From: Actinorhabdospora filicis
GTDB lineage: Bacteria > Actinomycetota > Actinomycetes > Mycobacteriales > Micromonosporaceae
Assembly (NCBI RefSeq): GCF_030269765.1
Contig: NZ_BSTX01000001.1
Location: forward strand, 724,106 to 788,105
Length of the DNA: 64,000 nt
Direction: 5' to 3'
The notes beneath the pieces are model-generated. The model made no database searches, was not told the origin of the DNA, and worked only from the letters and a program-made list of their open reading frames with translations. Position numbers and translations under genes: made by a program. Shown here piece after piece: positions 51,461 to 58,600 of this stretch. Position 1 is the first letter of the stretch. Every line of letters starts with the position of its first letter.

Positions 51461-53962
51461 TCATGAGAGCGCGGGCGCCTCTCCCCCGGCGACCACGGCG
51501 GCCCGCACGCCGGCCAGCCCGCGCGCCCAGGACGTCAGGACGCGCTCCTCCACCCCGTCGCGGCCCAGCCCGACGGCGTAGCGGGTGACCCCGCCGTCCT
51601 CGGCGAAGGGACGCGGCCAGGCGTGCGCGTCGGGCGGCAGCTCGGCCAGGAGGGCGTTGACGCGCCCGCGCATGCGGCCCCGGTTCTCCTCGCCGGACAC
51701 CGTCAGCACCGCCCACGAGCGGTGGCGGCGGTGCATCGGGGGTGGCGCGAGCAGCGACGGCGACGCGGCCAGTTCCCAGGCGCGGTAGAGCTCCTCGGTG
51801 ATGAGGTCGGCCATGCCGGGCCGGACCTGAGCGGTGCAGGAGCGCACCGGCGGGGTGGGCGTCAGGATCGTCATGGCGTCACCGGTCGCCTCGGGGACGC
51901 CGTCGAGCGCGACGGGCGCGCTCCAGTCCCAGGCGGCCCAGTGGCCGAAGAAATCGGCGAGGGAACCCTCCGACACCGCCGCCAGCACGGTCCAGGCCAG
52001 CCCGGGCGGGGACCCGAAGGGCGCGCTGTCGATGCCGCGCGCCCGCGCCCACGCCTTGACCCGGCGGGTCAGCGCGGGATCGGCGCGCCCGGCGAGCGCG
52101 GCGGCGTCGGTGATGGCGCTGCGGGCGATGGTGTCGCCGGGCGCGGCGATCATGACGTCCACGGGCGTCTGGCCGAGGTGGAGGCGCAGGCCGGGCACGC
52201 GGGCGTCGGTGAGCTCGCGGAAGCCGGTGACGCCGGGCAGGACCGCGACGGCGGCGGGGTCGAGGGTTCCGGTGGCGACAAGGTCGACGTCGGCGTCGGG
52301 GAGTTCGCAGCCGATGGCGCGTGAGCCGACGAGGTGCAGTCCGGCTTCGGGCAGTGCCGCCGCGAGGCGTTCCCGGACGCCGGTGGCGTCGACGGCGGGG
52401 AACGCGCGCGGTGGCGGCTCGGTCCAGGTGATCTCGCCGGTGCCGAGGGCGATGGTGGCGCGGGGTTCCATGGGCCCGTCGCCGCGCCGGGACAGCAGGG
52501 TCAGCGCGCCGACGGGGACGTCCACCGTGGGCACGCGGGGCGCGAAGTCGCCTTTGCCGAGGGTCAGGTGCGGGACGAACGCGCGCCCGGCGAGGCGCGG
52601 GAAGGGCCGCTCCAGCGCCTCGCGCAGGGCGGTCCAGCCGTCGCCGCCGGGGTGCTGCCACACCGTGCCCTGCTCGAAGCGGCGGATCTCGCCGAGGCGG
52701 GCGGTGAAGGGCGCGGTCCGCGCCAGGACGGCCGAGACGAGCCCGGCGGCGCTTTCGAAGTCGGCCTCGGGCACGAAGCCGAAGAGCACGTTCACGTGCG
52801 GCGGCCAGCGCTCGAAGGACGGGTCGTGCGCCCGGCGGACCTCCTGGAGCGGCGCCCACGCCGACTGCGGCGGGAGCCACGCGAGGGCGGTGCGCGCGGT
52901 CGGCGGCGCGTCCAGGACCTCGCCGGTGGCGGACCGGCCGAGCTCGACGGACAGCCCGAAGTGGTCGGAGGGGAACAGCCCGCCGGTGGCGGTGTCGCCG
53001 TGCAGGGACGCCGAGGCCGCGCGCGGCCCGCGCAGAAAGACCCGGTCGATGCGCCCGGAGCGCCCGGTCAGCGAGGCGACCGCCGCCAGCGGGTTGACGG
53101 TGGGGTCGAAGGTGGGCGTCTCGTCACCGCGGGCCGACAGCCACGCGTCGGTCATGGCCAGCGCGGACGCGGGCCGCTCGCCGGTCTCGTTGAAGTCGCC
53201 CATGACCACCACGTCGCCGTCCACTCCGGACAGTCCCTCGGCGATGCGGGCGAGCTCGCCCTCGCGGCGGTCGTGCCCACCGGTGGTGTGGTCGCTGGTG
53301 AGGTGGGTGGTGACGACGGTGAGGGGCCCGGTGGCGGTCTCGACGACGACGGCGGCGACGGCCTTGTGGCCGGACAGGGCGTGCCAGCCGGCCTCGCGGA
53401 CGGGCAGGCGCGACAGCAGGACGAGCCCGGCGGCGTCCACGTCGGCGGGTTCGCCGAGCAGGGCCCAGCCCCGGCGGGTCCACGGTTCGAGCAGGTCCAG
53501 GAGGGGCCGTTCGGCCTCCTGGAGGGCGATGACGTCGGCGCCGGAATCGGCGAGGGCGGCCAGCAGCAGGGGCCGCCGCTCGGCGGTGAGGATCCGGTGG
53601 GATTCGTAGCGGTCCCACAGGGTGTTCCAGGTGAGCACGCGCACGGCGGCGGCCGTCCCGGACGCCTCGCCGCGCACCGGGCGGGGCGCGAAGAACGGCG
53701 GGCGCAGCAGGCGCTCGTGGCGGACGAGCCCGTGCCCGGCGGAGTCGAGGACGTCGAGGCCGGTGGCGCGGTCCCACACCGGCGTCCCGTCGGCCTCCAC
53801 GAACAGCACGCGGTGCCAGGGCACGTCGCCGCCGGGGGTGAACGCGGTGAACGGGACGCGTTTGGGCTCGCGGCCGCGCTGGGCGAGGCCGAGCACGAAG
53901 CGGGCGGGGTCGAAGCGGGCGTCCCAGCGGACGCGGTGGTAGATCTCGTCACTGGTGCGCAT
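51461..53962 (-). CDS. multidomain RNA repair protein (MJ1316 + EEP + 2H + nucleotidyltransferase)
   Basis: 833 residues with four domains fused. About 1-70: MJ1316/DUF504-like RNA-end recognition domain (SDEIYHRVRWD ... WHRVLFVEADG). About 105-345: endonuclease/exonuclease/phosphatase (EEP) fold with WNT (Asn113), Glu149 in LQEAE, His220, MGDFNE (Asp256) and PSDH (334). About 385-500: 2H phosphoesterase with H389-x-N391 and H465-L-T467. About 530-830: polymerase-beta-type nucleotidyltransferase with GSR (546-548) and DADVD (Asp558/560) plus a poly(A)-polymerase-like C-terminal half. Proposed to process damaged RNA ends. The start overlaps the RNA ligase stop by 14 nt. The domain series matches RNA repair systems described from comparative genomics; no activity has been shown here. 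Confidence 0.82.
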   Translation of the reverse strand: MRTSDEIYHRVRWDARFDPARFVLGLAQRGREPKRVPFTAFTPGGDVPWHRVLFVEADGTPVWDRATGLDVLDSAGHGLVRHERLLRPPFFAPRPVRGEASGTAAAVRVLTWNTLWDRYESHRILTAERRPLLLAALADSGADVIALQEAERPLLDLLEPWTRRGWALLGEPADVDAAGLVLLSRLPVREAGWHALSGHKAVAAVVVETATGPLTVVTTHLTSDHTTGGHDRREGELARIAEGLSGVDGDVVVMGDFNETGERPASALAMTDAWLSARGDETPTFDPTVNPLAAVASLTGRSGRIDRVFLRGPRAASASLHGDTATGGLFPSDHFGLSVELGRSATGEVLDAPPTARTALAWLPPQSAWAPLQEVRRAHDPSFERWPPHVNVLFGFVPEADFESAAGLVSAVLARTAPFTARLGEIRRFEQGTVWQHPGGDGWTALREALERPFPRLAGRAFVPHLTLGKGDFAPRVPTVDVPVGALTLLSRRGDGPMEPRATIALGTGEITWTEPPPRAFPAVDATGVRERLAAALPEAGLHLVGSRAIGCELPDADVDLVATGTLDPAAVAVLPGVTGFRELTDARVPGLRLHLGQTPVDVMIAAPGDTIARSAITDAAALAGRADPALTRRVKAWARARGIDSAPFGSPPGLAWTVLAAVSEGSLADFFGHWAAWDWSAPVALDGVPEATGDAMTILTPTPPVRSCTAQVRPGMADLITEELYRAWELAASPSLLAPPPMHRRHRSWAVLTVSGEENRGRMRGRVNALLAELPPDAHAWPRPFAEDGGVTRYAVGLGRDGVEERVLTSWARGLAGVRAAVVAGGEAPALS

Positions 53963-55604
53963 CGGGTGCTCCGGCGGTGTCGGCGACCGTTCCGTCCGCG
54001 TCGATGTAGCGGGTGCGGTGGGCCTCGGCGGGGTACGGCGGCGTGTAGCGGGCGAGCTGGCCGGCCAGCACGTGCGGGGGGACGCGGTGCTCGCGGGTGT
54101 CGTTGCGGCGGGCGAGTTCGGTCTCGTCGGTGAGGAACACCGCGTGGGTGACCAGGGCGTCGTGGCGGGCGGCGACGGCGTGGACGGAGGCGCGCTGGTG
54201 CGGGTTGAGGCAGGTGGCGTCCCACACGACGGTGCGCCGGCCGGTGAGTTCTCCGGCGAGGCGGTGGAGGCCCTCGCGGTGGACGGCGGCGTTGTCGCGC
54301 TGGTCGGCGCGTGAGCCGCGCGCGGCGCGCAGGGCGTCCAGGGACACCAGCGCGTCAGCGCCGAGTGTGGCGGCGTAGGTGGACTTGCCGCTGCCGGCGG
54401 GCCCGGTGAGCATGATCAGGCGCGGGAAGGCGCCCTCGCGCCAGCGCCAGGTGAGCGCGCCGGCCTCCTCGGGGGTGTGGACGCGGCCTTCGGCGAAGGC
54501 CTCGCGCGTCTCGGCCCAGCGGCGTGCGCGCACATCATCGTCGCCGTCGAACCCGTCGTACACGGGACGCGCGCGCGGCAGCTCGGCGGCGTGCAGGGCC
54601 GACCACTCGACCTCTTCGCCGGGCTCGACGGCCATGGCGAGGGCGTGCAGGACGTCGAGGTCGGCCGAGAAGGACATGCGCAGCAGCCCGGCGCGGCGGC
54701 GCTCGTCCGGGAAGGGCTCCGACAGGCGCGGCCGCAGGCCGGCGAGGTCGGCGACGCGGCGGGCGAGCCCGGGTCCGACGCGGGCGGCGAGGCGCCCGGC
54801 GAGCCGGGTGCGGGGGACGTCGTGGGCGAGGGCGGCCAGGACGCCCGACAGGCGCGCGTCGCCGGTGCGCCCGCCGAGGCGCGCGGCGGCGTCGAGGGCC
54901 GCCTCGGCGTGGGTGGCGGGCAGGCCGGTGGCCGCGGCGAGCGCGGCGATGTCGGGGACGCCGCCCGAGCGCGTCTCCCACAGGGCGGCCCGCGGTCCCA
55001 GGCCGTTGGGGACGACCGCCACGTGCATCCAGTGCGTACCGGTCTTCACATGCCGGGGGCGGACCCATTTGGCGACCCGGGAGCCGAACTCGCCGAGGGT
55101 GAAGGCGCCCGCGTCGCGCACGACGTAGCCCTCGGCGCGGCCGGTGTCGACGGCGAGCCCGCGCACCGCCCGCTCGTCGTAGACGCCGCGCCACAGCACG
55201 CGCGGCACGGGCAGGCCGAGGGAGCGGGCGAAGGCGACGGTGTCGTCCCAGGACAGGCAGGTCTCGCCGGACCAGGCGGAGAAGGCGTAGAAGTGCGCGT
55301 CGAGGTCGTCGTAGGCGATGGAGTGGCGGGCGTAGAGGTTCTCGCCGCACACGCGCCACCCCGGCGGGATGAGCGGCCCGATGCGCCCGTGCAGGGCCTT
55401 GACCTTCGCCCGCGACGGGTGGTGCCCGGAGTCGAGAGACCGGGCGTGCAGGCCGTCGCGGTAGAGGGTGGTGTTCTCCCCGTCGAGCTTCTCGGTGACG
55501 ACTACCTCGCGGCCGCCGAGCGCGACGCTCCCGGCGCGCAGGTCGTCGGGTGTGTGGCCGGGCGACCAGGGGACGTGCGGTGTCCGTGGATACGAGACGC
55601 GCAT
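53949..55604 (-). CDS. RNA ligase fused to P-loop polynucleotide kinase
   Basis: 551 residues. The N-terminal about 195 residues are an Rnl2-like ATP-dependent RNA ligase: nucleotidylated Lys39 in EKLDGEN, RVCGENLYARHS (motif III), EGYVVRD (motif IV, Glu158) and AKWVRPRHVKTG (motif V lysines). A helical middle domain of about 180 residues follows; its identity is unclear, with HD-like features possible. The C-terminal kinase has Walker A GPAGSGKST (401-409) and Asp/Arg residues of a 5' polynucleotide kinase. Ligation plus 5'-phosphorylation is the sealing and healing half of RNA repair. It is first of a two-gene operon with the four-domain repair protein. The ATG has GGGGAGGAG upstream. Confidence 0.85.
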   Translation of the reverse strand: MRVSYPRTPHVPWSPGHTPDDLRAGSVALGGREVVVTEKLDGENTTLYRDGLHARSLDSGHHPSRAKVKALHGRIGPLIPPGWRVCGENLYARHSIAYDDLDAHFYAFSAWSGETCLSWDDTVAFARSLGLPVPRVLWRGVYDERAVRGLAVDTGRAEGYVVRDAGAFTLGEFGSRVAKWVRPRHVKTGTHWMHVAVVPNGLGPRAALWETRSGGVPDIAALAAATGLPATHAEAALDAAARLGGRTGDARLSGVLAALAHDVPRTRLAGRLAARVGPGLARRVADLAGLRPRLSEPFPDERRRAGLLRMSFSADLDVLHALAMAVEPGEEVEWSALHAAELPRARPVYDGFDGDDDVRARRWAETREAFAEGRVHTPEEAGALTWRWREGAFPRLIMLTGPAGSGKSTYAATLGADALVSLDALRAARGSRADQRDNAAVHREGLHRLAGELTGRRTVVWDATCLNPHQRASVHAVAARHDALVTHAVFLTDETELARRNDTREHRVPPHVLAGQLARYTPPYPAEAHRTRYIDADGTVADTAGAPDAHQ

Positions 55605-55667
55605 GGCTCCTCCCCGCCTCGGCTGCCCGGTCATCGTAGGAAGCGGGTCCGACAGCGGGCGAGCGGT

Positions 55668-56282
55668 TTAGTCCTCGTGGCTGCGTTTCCCCACGGTGAG
55701 CCCGGCGGAGGCGGCCAGGCGCGCGGCCACCGCGTCGGGCTCGGGGCAGGCGTCGGAGACGAAGACGTACAGCTCGTGCCCGGTGCCGTTCTCCTCGCGG
55801 TAGAGACCGGCGCCGTTGATGGTGAGCTGGACGCCGTTGCCGCCCGGCACCGCGCCGGGCCACTCGCACTCCCACAGCAGGTCGCCCGGATCGGCGCCGA
55901 TGCGGGCGCAGAAGGCGTCCTCGATGATGCCGGGGACGCCGCCCAGCTCGACGTCGACCAGGACGTCGGTGAGCCGGGTCAGGTTCGCCGCGACCTCCTC
56001 GTCGAGACGGGCGGCCATGGTGCGCGCGCGGCCCCTGTGGAGGGTCTCGACGGTGGCGCCCAGCAGCGACTCGGCGAGCGCGGCGCGGTCCTCGTCGACC
56101 ACGAAGCGGATCTCGGTGGGCGCGGGGAGGCCGGTGAAGCGGGCGACGGCGCCCGGGCCGATCCCGGCGTGGGCTTCGACGTGGGTGGCCCCCTCGGACG
56201 CGTCCAGGAGGCGCCGCGCGGCGGCGAGCGCTTCGGGAAGGGCGGTGAACGAGCCCAGAAGGTAGGCGTAGGAGCCGGACAT
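55668..56282 (-). CDS. conserved protein of unknown function
   Basis: 204 residues, predicted cytoplasmic alpha/beta. The first half contains ALAAARRLLDASEGATHVEAHAGIGPG and EIRFVVDEDRAALAESLLGA. The second half contains LTRLTDVLVDVELGGVPG, ECEWPGAVPG and a C-terminal VAARLAASAGLTVG helix. No family recognised. It starts at ATG 56282 (MSGSYAYLLG). The gap to the RNA ligase start is 63 bp, so it could be an upstream operon member, but nothing links it functionally. Divergent from an ArsR-like regulator whose operator lies in the shared gap. Confidence 0.55.
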   Translation of the reverse strand: MSGSYAYLLGSFTALPEALAAARRLLDASEGATHVEAHAGIGPGAVARFTGLPAPTEIRFVVDEDRAALAESLLGATVETLHRGRARTMAARLDEEVAANLTRLTDVLVDVELGGVPGIIEDAFCARIGADPGDLLWECEWPGAVPGGNGVQLTINGAGLYREENGTGHELYVFVSDACPEPDAVAARLAASAGLTVGKRSHED

Positions 56283-56348
56283 GTCCCGGATCTTAGGGTC
56301 CACTCAGGACCGACCCGTCACGTGGTGACGATCGCCACGATCCCGCCA

Positions 56349-56370
56349 TTCTCATTCTCGATAATGAGAA
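56349..56370. promoter_or_regulatory. operator palindrome TTCTCATT-N6-AATGAGAA
   Basis: Perfect 8-bp arms around CTCGAT, between the divergent hypothetical gene and the ArsR-like gene. It overlaps a GATAAT -10 candidate at 56360-56365, so binding would repress the rightward gene. Confidence 0.65.
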
Positions 56371-56379
56371 CATCGGATC

Positions 56380-56916
56380 ATGACCGACTGGGCCGATCTC
56401 GTCCTGCACCCCGTGCGCATCCGCGTCCTGCGCGCGCTCGCCCGGGGCGGGCGCACCACCCGCGAGCTCACCGCCGCGCTCGCCGACGTCCCCCAGGCCA
56501 GCCTCTACCGGCACCTGGCGGCCCTCACCAAGGGCGGGATCATCGCCATCGCCGAGGAGCGCAAGGTGCGCGGGACCGCCGAACGCGTCTACGCGCTCGC
56601 CCCAGGGGGCACCACCATCCCGGCCGCGCAGCTGGCCGGGGCGACCGCCGAGGACCACGGGCGCTACTTCACCGCCTTCGTCTCCACCCTGCTGGCCGAC
56701 TTCTCCCGCTACCTCGGCCGCGGCGAGCCCGACCTGGCCGCCGACGGCGCCGGCTACCGCTCGGTGGTCCTCCACCTCGACGACGCCGAGCTCGCCGCGT
56801 TCGCCGCCTCTCTCGCCGGGGTCATCGCGCCCCTGCTCGGCAATCCCCCGGGCGGCGGCCGCGTCGCCCGCCAGTTTTCGACGGTGCTCATGCCCGTCGA
56901 TGAAGAAGGGAACTGA
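56380..56916 (+). CDS. ArsR-like winged-helix regulator
   Basis: 178 residues. N-terminal winged helix (HPVRIRVLRALARGGRTTRELTAAL ... QASLYRHLAALTKGGII) with a longer C-terminal helical domain (about 90-178) of unknown ligand specificity. The ArsR fold is clear but the zinc/arsenic Cys motif is absent. Upstream lies a palindrome with matching arms, probably its own operator. It is followed after 3 nt by a small protein of unknown function, likely in the same operon. Confidence 0.83.
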   Translation: MTDWADLVLHPVRIRVLRALARGGRTTRELTAALADVPQASLYRHLAALTKGGIIAIAEERKVRGTAERVYALAPGGTTIPAAQLAGATAEDHGRYFTAFVSTLLADFSRYLGRGEPDLAADGAGYRSVVLHLDDAELAAFAASLAGVIAPLLGNPPGGGRVARQFSTVLMPVDEEGN

Positions 56917-56919
56917 CCC

Positions 56920-57285
56920 ATGCCGACCGTCACCGTCACCGACACCGCCGTGGACATCCGCTTCACCGGGTTCGAGCGGCCGTTCACCGGCCGCGGCGAG
57001 GTCGTCGTGCCGCTCACCGGGATCACCGAGGCGACCGCCGTGGACGATGCGCTGCGGGCGGCCCGGGGCACCCGCAAGGGACTGGGCTTCACCGGCGTCG
57101 CCAAGATCGGCACCTGGGGCCTGATCCGGGGCCCGCGCATGCTCGTCGCCGCCCATCGCGGGACGCCCGGGCTGCTGCTGCGCCTCGCCCCGGGCACCCT
57201 GCCGGACCACGACGCGATCCTGGTGTCCCACCCCGACGCGCCCGGGCTCGCCGAGCGGATCCGCAGCGCGGCCGTCACCGCCTGA
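56920..57285 (+). CDS. small conserved protein, PH-like fold possible
   Basis: 121 residues, no signal peptide. Beta-rich sequence with VDIRFTGFERPFTGRGEVVVPL, a helix around DDALRAARG, then IGTWGLIRGPRMLVAAHRG and LLLRLAPGTLPDHDAILVSHPDAP, ending in an Ala-rich helix. This pattern suggests a bacterial PH-like fold. No characterised family recognised. It directly follows an ArsR-like regulator (GAAGAAGGG ribosome site), so cotranscribed. A perfect 13-bp hairpin ends the operon. Confidence 0.6.
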   Translation: MPTVTVTDTAVDIRFTGFERPFTGRGEVVVPLTGITEATAVDDALRAARGTRKGLGFTGVAKIGTWGLIRGPRMLVAAHRGTPGLLLRLAPGTLPDHDAILVSHPDAPGLAERIRSAAVTA

Positions 57286-57290
57286 CCATG

Positions 57291-57320
57291 ATGGAGGGCC
57301 GTGCCGCCACGGCCCTCCAT
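57291..57320 (+). terminator. perfect 13-bp hairpin
   Basis: ATGGAGGGCCGTG and its complement flank CCGC, 5 nt after the stop of the PH-like gene. Confidence 0.85.
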
Positions 57321-57541
57321 TCAGGACGCCTCCCCGAGCACACGACCCCTCGTCGGCGAGTGAGATCACGAGTACTGTGGGAAACCCCACAACCACACCC
57401 GTACCGCCTCGACAGTCCACAATGGACAGTCCCGTCCGGCCGGTGACACGTGTCCACAAGTACCCTGTCGGGGATGTGACAGACACGCGCGCTGTCGGAA
57501 TGAATACACGGATCTTCCGCTTGATCAGAGAGAATGTGGCC

Positions 57542-57808
57542 GTGACCAGTATCAGCGTGGCCGAACTCAAGGCGGCCATCGCCGCCGCGATGCAGCAGGT
57601 GTCCGAGGGACAGGAGGCGATCAAGGTGGCCTCCGAGAAGCTCCAGGCCGCGCAGCAGGTCCTCGGCGCCCTCCTCCAGGGCAGCCAGCACCAGTCGGTG
57701 GAGTCCGCGCAGGCCGCCCTCGCGCAGGCCGGTCAGGAACTGGAGCAGTGCATGGCGGCCACCCTCGCCGCCGCCGAGCAGGCGACCAGCTACGCCGCGA
57801 CACTGTAG
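57542..57808 (+). CDS. 88-residue helical-hairpin protein (WXG100-like size)
   Basis: From the GTG at 57542, 88 residues, almost entirely helical: helix 1 about 5-48 (ELKAAIAAAMQQVSEG...), a short LLQGSQHQS turn, and helix 2 about 52-88. This is the size and fold of WXG100/ESX substrates, but the W-x-G motif is not present. It lies just ahead of a FtsK/SpoIIIE ATPase locus, as ESX substrates often do. An upstream ATG at 57500 is in frame, but no better ribosome site supports it. The relation to type VII systems is inference. Confidence 0.62.
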   Translation: MTSISVAELKAAIAAAMQQVSEGQEAIKVASEKLQAAQQVLGALLQGSQHQSVESAQAALAQAGQELEQCMAATLAAAEQATSYAATL

Positions 57809-57817
57809 GGGCGCCCC

Positions 57818-58600
57818 ATGGCGACCATGATGGAACTCGGGCAGGCCGTCCGCACCGCCGCCGCGGAACTGCCCCTCGCGGGTACGACGCAGGCCATGAC
57901 GCGCTTCGACGAGGCGCGCGCGACCCTCACCCAGGCGCTCACCGACTCGGTCGAGCCCGCCGGGCTCCCGCACCTCAACCGCGCCCAGACCCACCTCGAC
58001 AAGGCCGTCACGCAGCTCATGGCCGCCGCCGAGCACCTCGACGAGTACCTGGTCTCCATCGGACTGTCCCCCACCGCGCCCAAAGGGGACACCGGGCCGG
58101 TCCCGTCGGCCGCGCCGCCCGCGCCCGTCGCCGACGGCACCCGCGCCTGGTGGCTGGCCCGCGTCGACGAGATCACCCAGGCCGACGATGACAACAAGGC
58201 CAAGGCCGACACCGAGATCCGCCACAAGGAGCTCACCCCGCTCTTCGACGCCCTCGTCAAGGCCGCCGCCGGGTCCGACCGCAACCTCTACCGCCGCGAG
58301 CTGCACGCCACCGACCCCGCCGTCGGCGTCCGCCTGCCCGCGCTGACCTGGCCGCGCGTGCGCATCCTCGCCGCCGAACTCGCCGGCGGCGCCCCCACCG
58401 CCAAGAACCTCGACGCCGTCGGCGCCAAGACCCGCGACGCCGTCCGGCGCTTCCTGCCGGGTCTGGAGGACAAGGCCGACCAGGTCGAACTCGCCGCCGC
58501 CTGCCACGTGGCCGCCGCCCCCGAACGGCACCCGGTCGACATCGCCGCGATGGGCCCCGTGCTCGTCGCCGCGCTCACCAAAGCCCTCGGGAGGACATGA
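57818..58600 (+). CDS. helical protein of unknown function in the FtsK locus
   Basis: 260 residues. The N-terminal about 85 residues are helical (ELGQAVRTAAAELPLAG ... LTDSVEPAGLPHLNRAQTHLD), followed by a Pro/Ala linker (about 85-105) and a helical C-terminal domain with WLARVDEI, TEIRHKELTPLFDALVKAAAG and LTWPRVRILAAELAGG. No family recognised. The ATG is 9 nt after the small helical gene and its stop overlaps the FtsK start (ATGA). Translationally coupled within one operon. Confidence 0.65.
   Translation: MATMMELGQAVRTAAAELPLAGTTQAMTRFDEARATLTQALTDSVEPAGLPHLNRAQTHLDKAVTQLMAAAEHLDEYLVSIGLSPTAPKGDTGPVPSAAPPAPVADGTRAWWLARVDEITQADDDNKAKADTEIRHKELTPLFDALVKAAAGSDRNLYRRELHATDPAVGVRLPALTWPRVRILAAELAGGAPTAKNLDAVGAKTRDAVRRFLPGLEDKADQVELAAACHVAAAPERHPVDIAAMGPVLVAALTKALGRT

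Noticed and set aside
57542-57808. Canonical ESX WXG100 protein
   Set aside because: Size and fold fit, but the W-x-G motif is absent, so the canonical label is not supported.
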